From Nannochloropsis salina CCMP1776 (lineage: Eukaryota > Sar > Eustigmatophyceae > Eustigmatales > Monodopsidaceae): 22,609 nt of DNA. Shown here one piece after another: positions 1 to 9,049 of the stretch. The position numbers and the translations under genes are program-made. Position 1 is the stretch's first letter. The number at the start of each line of letters is the position of its first letter. Under the pieces are notes generated by a model, which saw only the letters and a program-made list of their open reading frames with translations, was not told the origin of the DNA and did no database searches. The stretch spans positions 3,978 to 26,586 of the forward strand of contig SDOX01000028.1 in assembly GCA_004565275.1 (NCBI GenBank). The letters run 5' to 3'.

Positions 1-373
1 GGTACCGATGGAGGCAGGTGCAGGCATTGACCACGTCGAATTGGATCGAGGCATTGCCCCCCCCCCCCTCCCTCGCGCTGGATCAATAGCATGATCGACT
101 CCACGTCTCCGCGGTCCGAAAATGAGACCAGCTTGCGCTGAGGTAGGGAGGGAGGGAGGAAGGAAGGGAAGGGCGGAGGAAGGGAGATAGGTAATGAGGG
201 AGCGGTGGGGGGAGGGAGGGAGGGAGGGAGGACAGTACCTGAATGACCTTGTGTCGCTCGGCGGGATCGAGGGGGGGAGGGCCAAGGGAGGAGACCGTTC
301 CGATCTTCAGACGCTTGGCCCGATCGTCAAGGATGGGAAAGGTGGAGGGGGATGGAGAGGATGGGGGAAGACC
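1..373 (-). CDS. 3' part of a spliced gene, unknown family, cut by the left edge
   Basis: Two minus-strand exons can be supported. The first spans 373-239: acceptor CTCCCTCAG, 45 codons including FPILDDRAKRLKIG and PAERHKVIQ, then donor GTACTG. The second starts at 137 after CTACCTCAG and begins RKLVSFSDRGDVESIMLLIQ. Both junctions are phase 0 and the intron between them is about 100 bp of TCCC-rich DNA. Past a run of 12 G (minus strand; 57-68) the good-looking frame shifts by one base and reads FDVVNACTCLHRY to the edge. The helical style loosely recalls organellar helical-repeat RNA-binding proteins (FAST-kinase/OPR type), but this is only an impression. The 5' exons lie above 373 and were not identified; the true length is unknown. 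Confidence 0.55.
57..68. repeat. C12/G12 homopolymer inside an exon
   Basis: Twelve consecutive C on the plus strand lie within the minus-strand exon 137-1. The plausible coding frames on either side differ by one base, so the run is either one base too long in this assembly, a slippage-prone site, or a real frameshift. Confidence 0.6.
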
Positions 374-528
374 CTGAGGGAGTGAGGGAGGGAGGAAGGG
401 ATGGAGGGAGAGAGGGAGGGAAGCGGGTAAGGCTGTCGGGAAGCCATGCAGGGCTGGTGATTTCTTGCGTTCTCGTCTCCACGTCCTCCTCTTCTCATCT
501 CCCTCGGGATTCCTATCCCCCCTCTCTC

Positions 529-577
529 CCCCTCCGCATTTCCCATTTTTGACTATAGAGCCAAGCCTCTCCATTTT
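529..577 (+). repeat. Inverted partial copy of the neighbouring exon
   Basis: The plus strand here resembles the minus strand of 312-360 (roughly three quarters identical by eye over about 48 bp). It would read FPIFDYRAKPL where the exon at 373-239 reads FPILDDRAKRL. It looks like a small inverted duplication of exon sequence, not an independent gene. Confidence 0.45.
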
Positions 578-1914
578 TCCTCCTTCCCTTCCTCTTACAC
601 TCGTGGCGCGTTGTGCTAATCCGGGTTGGAGGCCTCCCCCTGCCAAAATGCGGAAAAAAAGTCCCAAGTCAGGAGCAGGGCAGCGGGTAGAAAGAAAGTG
701 AGTTACGAAAGGGAGGAAAGCGGGAGCAAAGACGACACCAAGAGCAAAGGGAGGGAGGAGAAGAAGAACGGAGAGGCTTCCGATGCCACACAGAGAGAGC
801 CATCAACTCCCCTCCTTCCCTCCCTCCCCCTCCCCTTCACCTCCCATGGACGCTGCTCCCACTGCTGGAGGATAGGGCGGGTGTGCGTAGGGAGTGTCTA
901 GGGGGGGGAGCGGGGCAGAGGTTGATACATTCCCCCTTTTCGGTCTCACTAGCCTCGCGCTATTCCTCCATTTCTCCCCTCTTACGCACCTCCTCTAGTG
1001 CATACGACTCCATGCATAGGGTAGGCCTGCGGATTTCCCATTTGTCTCCACGATGCCCTCCTTTTCCCGGTCTGGAGTTGCTGCGCCTGGAGACGTCAAG
1101 TGTTACATCAAGAGGGAGGGAGTGTCCTGAGTTGTTGATCCAGGGCAGAACCACGCCGCAACACAAGAAGTAAAATGGACTCCGACGTCATCCGTCACAA
1201 TCCACCTTTTTTGTCCGATATTACGCATGCATCACGACATATTCCCAGACTCCCTTGATCTACCTCGGACGACTTACCTCTTCCTGTGTAGCCCAAGGTC
1301 CCTGCCCACCCTTTCCACCTCCTGCCCCAGGAGTATTTGCCATGCCTGCTTCCGGTATAATATAGATTTAATTGACGTCCATCAAGTAAGAAGGCAAAAA
1401 TTGGGTATGACAACGGACACGAGGCTCGTGCTACAGACATAGAGTACGTTGTGTGACCTCAAACGCGTACATCCGGGTAGGTCCGGAGAGAGAACATGGC
1501 CAGACCCTTTTGTTGGTGCATACATGTTTTGAAACTCATACTTCCAATGCAGAGAGGCCTGATGTTCACGTCTATGAGGAATGGTCAATTCTTCCTTTTC
1601 CTGCTGACAGGAACTATGGACACGCTTTTTCCCAAGGGTGTTGAGGTGCAAAGCGCTTCGACCTGTAGAGCCTAGCAACTAATGTTATAGGTAAAGGAAA
1701 AATGTACAGCACTGTCGAGGAAATCAATGCTCGTACCGTCTAGGGAATTTATTCTGAAAGCCAACGTTTCTTTCATGCAAGATTTTTGAACGACAAGCCG
1801 CCAATTACACGCCGCCACAACATACGTTTGTCGCCGTCAAGGAGGACGGTGCTTAGCTCGCAACCAACTGGGCATATGAACTAGCACGAGATATTGCAAT
1901 GTACCCAAGAACTT
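578..1914. other. No gene resolved; probably 5' exons or intergenic DNA
   Basis: Short frames are open on both strands, but none has convincing domain character. The 578-900 part is purine-rich GGGA sequence and probably holds 5' exons of the left-edge gene. 1200-1900 is ordinary mixed sequence and would include the 3' flank of the carboxypeptidase gene, which ends at 1915 on the minus strand. Confidence 0.4.
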
Positions 1915-4247
1915 TTATATTTCCTGGCTCAATATTTCATCAAAATTCTCCATCAAGCCGTTTCCGGCTTCCATCGTACCCATGTAAATCCGTTCATCAC
2001 CATGCTTCTCCTTCTCAACCTTTTCCTCCTCAGAGTGAGCGAAGGGTGCTCTATTCTCGATAAAACGAGTGATCATGTCCAGTGCAGCTAGTGGCTGGTC
2101 CATCGGGACCAGGTGTCCTGAACGGACAAGGGCGAGAGGGCAGGAGGAACAAAGGGAGGGATAGAGGGAGGGAATGAGGCCGGCAAAGAGGCAGGATAAA
2201 GACTCTTGTAAAGCAAGAAAGAGAAGGGGAGATATCTACGATAAATTGCGCGCATACAGGCTCCCCTAGCGCCCTGTCATCTTATTAATCTTGCCTTCAC
2301 CTTCTCCCTCCTTCCCTCCTTCCCTCCCTCCCTCCCTCCCTCCCTCCCTCCCTCCTTCCCTCCCTCTTCTTCCCTTCCTCCCTCCGTACCTGCCCCGGCG
2401 ACGACGGCTTCAATGAGCAAACCATACCGTTGTACCCAGCCAGCTTGAACAGGTTCTGCCTCCCCTCCTTCCCTCTCTCCCTCCTTCCCTCCGTCCCTCC
2501 CTTTCTCGTCTTCAAGGAACCAACGCGTGCGGTTTGCGTTCAGGTAGCCCTGTTGGCCGGACCACCTGGAATAACGAGGGAGGGAGGGAGGGAGGGAGGG
2601 AGGGGAAGAGGGAGGGAAGAAGGAAGGACAAAGAAAAGGAGGAGAGTGAAGAGGAAATTGGAGAGCCCGCACGAACGAGGTCCTTGGGAGAGTGTAGCCT
2701 GCTTCCAGGTGGAGCGGGAACCCCTCCCTCCCTCCCTCCCTCCCTCCCTCCCTACTTGAGGGCTCGAATCCATGCCTGGTTGCTGATGGGACCATCTTTG
2801 AGGTCGAATTGACCTTGATCTAGGAGGAAGGGGAAGAGGAAGTTTGGGAGGAGGTTTAGGGAAGGAGGAAGGGAGGGAGGGAGGGAGGGAGGGAGGGAGG
2901 AAGGGAGGAAGATGTAGCATATTTCGCCCCAATGTATTGTCCGATGACGATGCAAGGACGGAGAGAAGGAAAATAGTACAAGAGGGAGGGAAGGTGGGCG
3001 GGATTGAGGGAGGGAGGGAGGAAGGGAAGGCACGGAGGGACCCAAAATTGAATGAAGGAGGTCTGCAAGAGATTGCAGAGATATACAGAGAGCGTTCAAG
3101 GCAATATGCGTATATGGATATGCTCCTCAGTCGCGACAAAGCGCCTGGGGAAGACCACGAGGCTGGCCCTCCCTCTCTCCCTCCATCCATCCCTCCCTCC
3201 ATCCATCCCTCCCTTCCTCCACCCACCCTTGCAGGAAGATGTAGAGGTTCTCTGCCACCTCCTCCTCCTGTGTAAGGCCGTGAGGGATGCAGGCCAACGG
3301 TAAGAAACCTCGCCTTCCCTCTTCCCCTTCCCTCCCTCCCTCCCTCCCTCCCTCCCTCCCTTCCTTCCTCGTTCCCTCCCTCGTACGCTCTGAGAGTAGG
3401 CGTCTGGAGCCCCCGCCTCGCTGTACCCAGTTCCCACGGGCGAGTCCACAAAGAGGAGGCCTGGGGGGTGGAGGAAGAGGGTAGGAAACCGAGAGGAGAT
3501 ATAAGAGGAGGGAGGAGGGGAGGGAGGGAGGGAGGAGGGGATGGAGGGAGGGAGGGAGAGCGGCACAGGGACACCTCCATCGCTCCCTGTCGGCCTGGGA
3601 CTACTCTGCCAGTCCTTTCTTCCTATTAGACCCTCCCCTGTATTCATGATCTCTATAAAAAAAACTCACCGTGGTCGTGGTTCCATGCGCCTTGGGCACG
3701 GTCGGCGAGGGAGAAGGACGGGGGGGAGGCAGGGGTGGAGGAATTGTCCTGTCAAGAATCGGACGGGAAGGAATTTGCAGCCTAATCGGACCTCGAGTCC
3801 TGCCTTCCCTCTCTTTTCCATCCTCCTGTCGACTGCATGGAAGTCTTCATGACCGGATGTACCCCGGCATACCCCCACAACCCTCGTATCGTCCCTTCCT
3901 CCCTCCCTCCCTCCCTTCCTCCCTCCCTCCCTCGCTCGTACCTGCACGAGCCGGTAGGGCCCCATCTCGTAGAGCAAGCCCACCAAGCCACTCACACCAG
4001 GACCACCCTGTAGCCACAAAATGAGCGGCGGGGGGGGCGAGGAAGGCCGCGGAGGAGGGCGGGAGGGAGGGCAGTACCAGTAGAAGAGGGAGGAATTCTG
4101 GGTCACCGGGACGAAACCGGACTGGAAGGACGAGGCAGGTTGGGTGGAGGGAGGAGGAGGGACGGGAAACGAGCTTGTGGGAGGGGCGAGAAGGGATACT
4201 AGGAGGAGGAAAATTCCGGGTAGGTTCAAGAGGGAAAGAGTATGCAT
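1915..4247 (-). CDS. Serine carboxypeptidase-like protein (peptidase S10, CPVL/SCPEP1-like), middle missing
   Basis: S10 enzymes are secretory or lysosomal exopeptidases that remove C-terminal residues with a Ser-Asp-His triad. Exons read with matching phases: 4247-3942, 3748-3670, 3460-3387, 3267-3227, then 2819-2756, 2565-2390 and 2117-1915 (TAA). Exon 1 has a signal peptide (about residues 1-26), SGFVPVTQNSSLFYWY and the oxyanion motif WLQGGPGVSG (78-87). Exon 3 has LLFVDSPVGTGYSEAG and exon 4 VAENLYIFLQ. The later exons give GQFDLKDG (catalytic Asp), AWIRALKW, AGWVQRYGLL and GHLVPMDQPLAALDMITRFI (catalytic His). Between FLQ and GQFDL only about 400 bp exist, where S10 proteins need roughly 200 or more residues, and no GESYGG motif is present. 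A tentative exon 3125-3042 (SLADLLHSIL) joins GQFDL in phase. The family call is firm; activity is doubtful. Confidence 0.85.
2308..2385. repeat. (TCCC)n tract at the start of the last carboxypeptidase intron
   Basis: About 75 bp of near-perfect TCCC/TTCC on the plus strand; on the coding (minus) strand it is GGGA directly after the 5' splice site GTACGG at 2389. Confidence 0.85.
2419..2518 (-). repeat. GGGA-type repeat translated inside a carboxypeptidase exon
   Basis: Within exon 2565-2390 no GT donor lies between WFLED and VQAGWVQ, so the purine repeat stays in frame and encodes about 17 residues rich in Gly, Glu, Lys and Arg (KGRDGGKEGEREGG). CPVL-type proteins have a short variable loop at this point, so it looks like a repeat retained in coding sequence. 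Confidence 0.6.
2866..2911. repeat. (GGGA)n tract in the unresolved middle of the carboxypeptidase gene
   Basis: Near-perfect GGGA/GGAA repeat on the plus strand, pyrimidine-rich on the coding strand just before the 3' splice site at 2820. Confidence 0.85.
3328..3384. repeat. (TCCC)n tract after carboxypeptidase exon 3
   Basis: Coding strand reads GTACGAGGGAGGG and continues as a purine GGGA/GGAA tract directly after the donor at 3386. Confidence 0.85.
3894..3935. repeat. (TCCC)n tract after carboxypeptidase exon 1
   Basis: Coding strand is GGGA repeat a few bases after the donor GTACGAGCGAGG at 3941. Confidence 0.85.
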
Positions 4248-6211
4248 CCCTGTTTGGTGGTTCTAGAGGGAACGTGCGTGGGAATGCTGGGTGAGGGAGA
4301 TACTGAGACAGGCACGGCACAAATCTTGATCATATATCCATCTCTCGTGGAGAGGATGGGAGGCGTGCGTCAGAGTTACTCGAAGACTTCGAATTCAAGG
4401 CATAATTTGCTCCAAAGGTCATCACACAGCAAGGGTGGTCGGCCCCACGGCTTCCGAAAAGAGGCCCAAAAGAATCCAATCACGCGCTGATGGAACCGTT
4501 TTATTTTAAATTCCCGTCAGTCTAGATCAATAGAGGAAGGGGAAAAATCATGCTCGACAGCACTCGTGGTAGTTGCAGCGAGTGCCTGATGACGGCCAAT
4601 AATATGGGCCAATGCTCTCTGCTGAAGTACCAAATAATGCCTGAAGGCTACTCACCGTGGATTGGGGGTTCAGACATGTACAACAAGCGTTCATGTAGCA
4701 TGAGAAGAGGATCAAAGGATAAAAACCGAGTGGAGGACGCCCCCGACAGAAGTCGTGTGGCTTGGGTGTGTGAAGTTAGCAGTGACTGACAGACAGCATG
4801 GGCCGAGAGGAGCACAAGAAAAAAGTGCCGGAAAAGAACCTCTCGTGTCGTTTCGCACGGCACCCTTTTCATAAATCACGTCCCAGCGGCTCATCACTCT
4901 TGAAGACGTGGCATGTTTTTCGAGGGTATGAATGTCAACCTAAATCTTATAGCTGCGTCGTATGAAGCGAAAAAATGCTATTGCTGCCATAACCTGCCCT
5001 CCGCCTAAAGCGAAGCTTTCTCTTTGGGAAGTTGACCTTTGGTGTCACACAACGAGTCCAAACGCCCTGATTTCGCAAGGACACCCTGTGGTCCAAATAT
5101 TCACGTGCTTTCTTTATCGAATGACTGTGTTTCACTGATGCAACCCTCACAAAAGGGCACCTTTTGTTGGTTTTTTCGAGGTTTCAGGAGAGGACAGCGT
5201 CCCTCCCTCCTTCCTCAGGACTTTCTGACGCTTCCTCTGCTTGCTTGCCTTCAAGTCAACACCTAAAAACCCGCGAAGGAACGTACCAAGTCATTGCTCC
5301 TTGTCTGTGTCGGTGTAAAAAGGCAAGAACTTGTGTGAATACTGCCTTGAAGTGGGCATGAATGTTTTTTGAAGGCGAAACGGGGAAAAACGAGACAGGC
5401 AGTGAAAAGCCTCCTGATCGAAGCGACACGGCCGCGGCATGCTCCCTTTTCCCCCTTGTAAAACGCGTCGTCTCTCCCTTTTATGATCTTTATTTACTTC
5501 TTACATATTTTGGGAGTATTATGGACCAGACTGACTTTTTTTGCCCACCGCACCGCAAAGTTTGCCCTTTACAGGCACTTGACCTTTCTACCTGCGCTTC
5601 TCCTGCATCGTATCATTTGGTTTCCTCTTCTTCGGCGCCACCTTTAATTCCATTTGCGGCCGCCCCCACCGTACGTCAAGCGAACGTGGAGGGATAGGAA
5701 GCAGCTTAATGTCGTGGGTGGACTTAGGCAATTATAAGAAAGGTGAGTACAAGGGAGGCAATTAAGGAGTGGCGGCAATTGTCCCTGCGAGAGCCGACTC
5801 GCACAGAACGAAGCGAGTCCGGAGGGGAAACGTCAACGTGTTGCCTGACTTGCTTGCTAGGGTGTTTGGTAAACCTGGAGCTGTCTCTCGTAGGATCAGG
5901 GTATTGAGCATTGCTGTGAATGAGGTGGCGTGAGGGTGGGGAGCAAGGAGGATCGGGAGGCAGGTAGCACGTATTGTTGAGCGCTGTCAGGGGCTAAAAA
6001 AAGGCAATCGTCCTTGTGCACCGAAAGGAGAGCAATGTGAGGCAAATGTGCACCCGCCACTCCATTCTCAATCATACATCATTTCATGTGGGGGCCTCGG
6101 CGGGCGTTAGACCATCGCGCCGGCACGATTACAAGCAGCAGTGAACCGCAAAAACAGTACGGACATGCCCCTCGGAAACGAAAAAGACAGGCTTAAAGGC
6201 CGTTTCACCAG
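4248..6211. other. Intergenic region without a supported gene
   Basis: Upstream flank of the carboxypeptidase (minus strand) and of whatever precedes the amine oxidase. The GGGA repeats stop here and base use is mixed. The longest frame (5362-5697, plus, 111 codons) has no signal, domain or conserved motif and is not called. No tRNA or other structured RNA was recognised. Confidence 0.5.
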
Positions 6212-6276
6212 GTGCGGCGGGAGTGGGTAGAGGATGGGCACAGGGGGAAGCCTTTGACAGACACTCCCTCCGAGGG

Positions 6277-6363
6277 GGATGAAGAGGAGGAAGGGGAGGA
6301 GGGAGTGGAGGAGGAGGAAGAGGAGGAAGAGGTAGAGGAGGAGGAGGAGGAAGAAGAAGGAAA
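6277..6363 (+). repeat. (GAG/GAA)n low-complexity tract
   Basis: About 85 bp of GAG/GAA triplets. Read on the plus strand it encodes a run of about 30 mostly Glu residues inside an open frame (from 6212) that also gives GKPLTDTPSEGD before and RRRVSPMRGFLNKTRG after it. On the minus strand it reads poly-Ser. It may be an exon of an unidentified gene, but no splice partner could be fixed. Confidence 0.5.
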
Positions 6364-6448
6364 GGTCAGAAGACGAGTGTCGCCAATGCGTGGATTCTTG
6401 AACAAGACCAGGGGAAGCAACCGAAGGACGCTCAAAGGACCTGCCCAC

Positions 6449-6514
6449 GTCCCTCCCTCCCTCCCTCCCTCCCTCCCTCCCTCCCTCCCTCCCTCCCTCC
6501 CTCCTTCCTTCCCT
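6449..6514. repeat. (TCCC)n microsatellite
   Basis: About 16 near-perfect TCCC units on the plus strand, ending some 17 bp before the possible acceptor CCTCTCAG at 6531. Confidence 0.9.
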
Positions 6515-6531
6515 CCTTCCCGCCCTCTCAG

Positions 6532-6626
6532 CACCTCGGTCTCGACCGAGGCCGCGATGAGCACGGCCATCAAGGTTGCGGCTGTCAATACCCTCACCAG
6601 CGGCATCTCAAAAGGGAAGATGGGAG
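6532..6626 (+). CDS. Possible exon upstream of the amine oxidase exons (uncertain strand)
   Basis: An acceptor (CCTCTCAG) and a donor (GGGAG then GTAGGG) bracket 95 bp that read VSTEAAMSTAIKVAAVNTL on the plus strand. The end phase fits the start of the amine oxidase exon at 6854, giving a Gly codon across the junction. The peptide does not look like amine oxidase. The minus strand of the same bases reads MPLVRVLTAATLMAVLIAA, which looks like a signal peptide, so this could instead be the first exon of a divergent gene. I cannot decide between the two from sequence alone. Confidence 0.3.
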
Positions 6627-6853
6627 GTAGGGAGGGAGGGATCGAGGGAGGGAGGGAGGGAAAGAGGGAGGGAAAGAGGGAGGGATGGAGAAAGGGATGG
6701 AAAGCGGGAGAGAGGGAGAGAGGGAGAGGCCTTGGTCTCGGTCGAAGGAAGGAAAAGTGTGACTTAGAAGACCACTTTATGTTATTTTTTTCCCCTCCCT
6801 CCCTCCCTTTCTCATTCCCAACCTCCATCCCCCCCCTTTCCCCCCTCTCCCAG

Positions 6854-9049
6854 GACCCTCAAACCCCCACCACAATGCTTGGACCATTCAGGAACGTCTT
6901 CTCACATCGGAGCTGCAAGCACAGGTCAATCACGCCCATTTTCCCTCCCTTCCTCCCTCCCTCCCTCTTCTCTCGGAGCTTCCATGCCTCCCGGCCTCGC
7001 CCCCTTTCCCACTTTCCTCTCCTCTTTCCGGCCCTCCTTCCGGGCAGTGGCCATGACTTTTTGCATCTGACTCAGGCGCCTATCAGAGTCCCTGAGGCCA
7101 TCACAAGCCTTTGCATCACGCCCACGCCCACCTGGTGAACGTGACCACAGTCAGACTGACCTGTACCCTCCTCCCCTTCCCCCCCCCCCCCCCTGGCCTT
7201 TCTCCTCGCACAGCGCGACGCGGATCTGGCGAAGGAGCGCTTCTGGGTGGTAGAGTCCTCCGGCGCCAAGAACAGGACAGGGAAGGTAGGAAGGAAGGGA
7301 GGGAGGGACGGAGGAAGGGGGGGAGGGAGGGGGTGGGGAGGGAATATATTGACCCTACTACCCTTTCAGTCTATTGACCTGTCTCTCGGTGAACAGGAAA
7401 CACTGATCGCCTCTTTCCCTCCCTTCCTCCCGTCCTCCCTCCCTCCCTCCCACCCTCCCTCCCTCGATTCATCCAGCCCACCGCCTACAAGCTCGTGGCC
7501 CGGGACCCCATTCACATCATGGCTCGGGATCAGGCAGCTTTCTTGCGGTAGGGAGGAAGGGAGGGAGGGGTAACGAGGGCTAGACGAGGGCTAGACGGGG
7601 CGGTAGGATGGATGTTGGGAACCAAACTTCATCTTTCCTCCTACTCAATCCCTTCTTCTCCCCCCTCTTTCCCCCTCCCCAAGACGCGCGGGGTACACCA
7701 AACACACCCTGTGGGTCACCGCGTACCAGCCTCAAGAACGCTTTCCGGGGGGGGAATTCCCCAACCAGGACCCTCGACCCCTCTGTGGGCTGCCTTTGTA
7801 TGCAGCCAAGGACAGGTGGGAGGGAGGGAGGGAGGGAAGGAGGGAGGGAGGAAGGGAGGGAGGGAGAAAGGGTAAAGCCCGGAGATGGGGGGAGTACAGA
7901 TCGGGAGAGAAAGATTCGTTAATTCTCCTTGAGCATACGACCCTCAGTCTCTATTTACTTGGTAAGGAGTCATCGTCTTACCCTCCCTCCCCGAAAGGAG
8001 GCATATGATGGGATCATGTTTTATTCCAGATGCCCCTTGTCCTGCACTCCCGATCTGACCGACCCCGCATTCTTGTCGCGTTGATCCTGCGCGAATTTAC
8101 GGACCTATGTATATATACACACTGCTTCGCCTTTATGGCGATAAACTTTGAGACCATCCCCATCATCCCCCTTACAGTCGCCTATAAACCTGATCTTTCC
8201 CACCACAAGCTTTCCCCCTCCACCCTGTCTCATCCCTCTGTATGATCCTCCCAGTCTTGCTCATCTCCCCCGTCCGACTCCTCCTCCTCCCTTTCTTCCA
8301 GACCCTTGGTGGACAAAGACGTGGTGCTCTGGCACGTGTTTGGGGCCCATCACGTCCCTCGCTTGGAGGACTGGCCGGTCATGCCCTTCGAGAAGGTCTC
8401 CTGCGTCTTCAAGGTAGGGAGGGAGGGAGGGAGGGAGGGAGGGAGGACAGCCAGGGGTACGACTTGGGTACCTTGCCCTGTGTCAGGTCGACAGGGAGAA
8501 TGTCCAAGGCAGTTGAATCCTCTGGCCTCCACTCTTTCATCTTGGCTTCCTCCCTCCCTGCCTCCTTTCCTTCCTCTTTTGACGCTTCAATCCAATGTCC
8601 CTTCCCTCTTCTGACTGTCCTGTTCGATGATATCCTCCTTTCCGTCTTTCCTCGTTCTTTTTCCCTTTCCGTCTTTCCTCGGCCATTTTCCGTGCGCCTC
8701 TCTTCCGCCGTCCTTCCCTCTCTTCTTCCTCCCTCTCCGGTCTCACTCCGCCACTGTAGCCATCCATATCCACGTTTGTTTTTCCGCAATATTTCTGTCT
8801 GAAAGGAAAGCTACCAGGAAGCTCACCATTTCCCCCCCTTATTTCTCGCTCCTTTCAGCCTTTTGGTTTCTTCGACGCTTCGCCAGTCCTGGACGTGCCC
8901 GTGGCCACGAAACGGCAGGTAAGCGGGGAGGAGGGAGGGTGGAGGGGGAGGGAAAGGACGCCCTCCCGCTTCTCGATGGGGCAGGGGTTGGAACGAGGAG
9001 CGTGTGACGGTGCCAGGTTGCCGGATTGCGCGGAAGGAGATGGCTATGA
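6854..9049 (+). CDS. Copper amine oxidase (primary-amine oxidase), C-terminal exons only
   Basis: Copper amine oxidases deaminate primary amines to aldehyde, ammonia and hydrogen peroxide. Exons with consistent phases: 6854-6924 ([20 protein letters not shown]), 7214-7285 ([16 protein letters not shown]), 7477-7547 ([11 protein letters not shown]), 7684-7815 ([30 protein letters not shown]), 8302-8413 ([20 protein letters not shown]) and 8859-8918 ([19 protein letters not shown]). The LWVT, GEFPNQ, DVVLW and [13 protein letters not shown] blocks are diagnostic; the last includes the third copper-ligand His. A possible final exon, 9017-9049, ends in TGA but is weak. Together these cover about 170 residues of a family usually 600-700 long. 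The TPQ-forming Tyr (NYDY-type motif), the catalytic Asp and the HxH copper pair are not found upstream. The gene is either 5'-truncated or joined to exons I cannot see. Confidence 0.85.
7816..7868 (+). repeat. (GGGA)n tract at an amine oxidase 5' splice site
   Basis: GTGGGAGGGAGGG directly follows exon 7684-7815. The 486-bp intron ends in a pyrimidine tract (CTCCTCCTCCCTTTCTTCCAG region, 8280-8301). Confidence 0.85.
8414..8443 (+). repeat. (GGGA)n tract at an amine oxidase 5' splice site
   Basis: Seven near-perfect GGGA units start inside the donor GTAGGG after exon 8302-8413. The intron's 3' half (8550-8858) is TCCC/CTTT rich. Confidence 0.85.

Noticed and set aside
2754-2775. GGCTCGAATCC resembling a tRNA T-loop
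   Set aside because: It lies within the carboxypeptidase exon AWIRAL and no cloverleaf arms surround it.
2540-3580. 346-codon minus-strand frame across the carboxypeptidase gene
   Set aside because: It runs through introns and TCCC repeats in a shifted frame; only small parts coincide with real exons. Its length comes from the lack of stops in the repeat.
5362-5697. 111-codon plus-strand frame
   Set aside because: No start context, domain, signal or conserved neighbour; consistent with chance.
6449-6514. CRISPR-like regular repeat appearance of the TCCC arrays
   Set aside because: Four-base microsatellite without spacers, in a eukaryotic genome.
6212-7138. 308-codon plus-strand frame
   Set aside because: It passes through the microsatellite, introns and the amine oxidase exon at 6854 in the wrong frame. 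The exon reading with phase-matched splice sites is far better.
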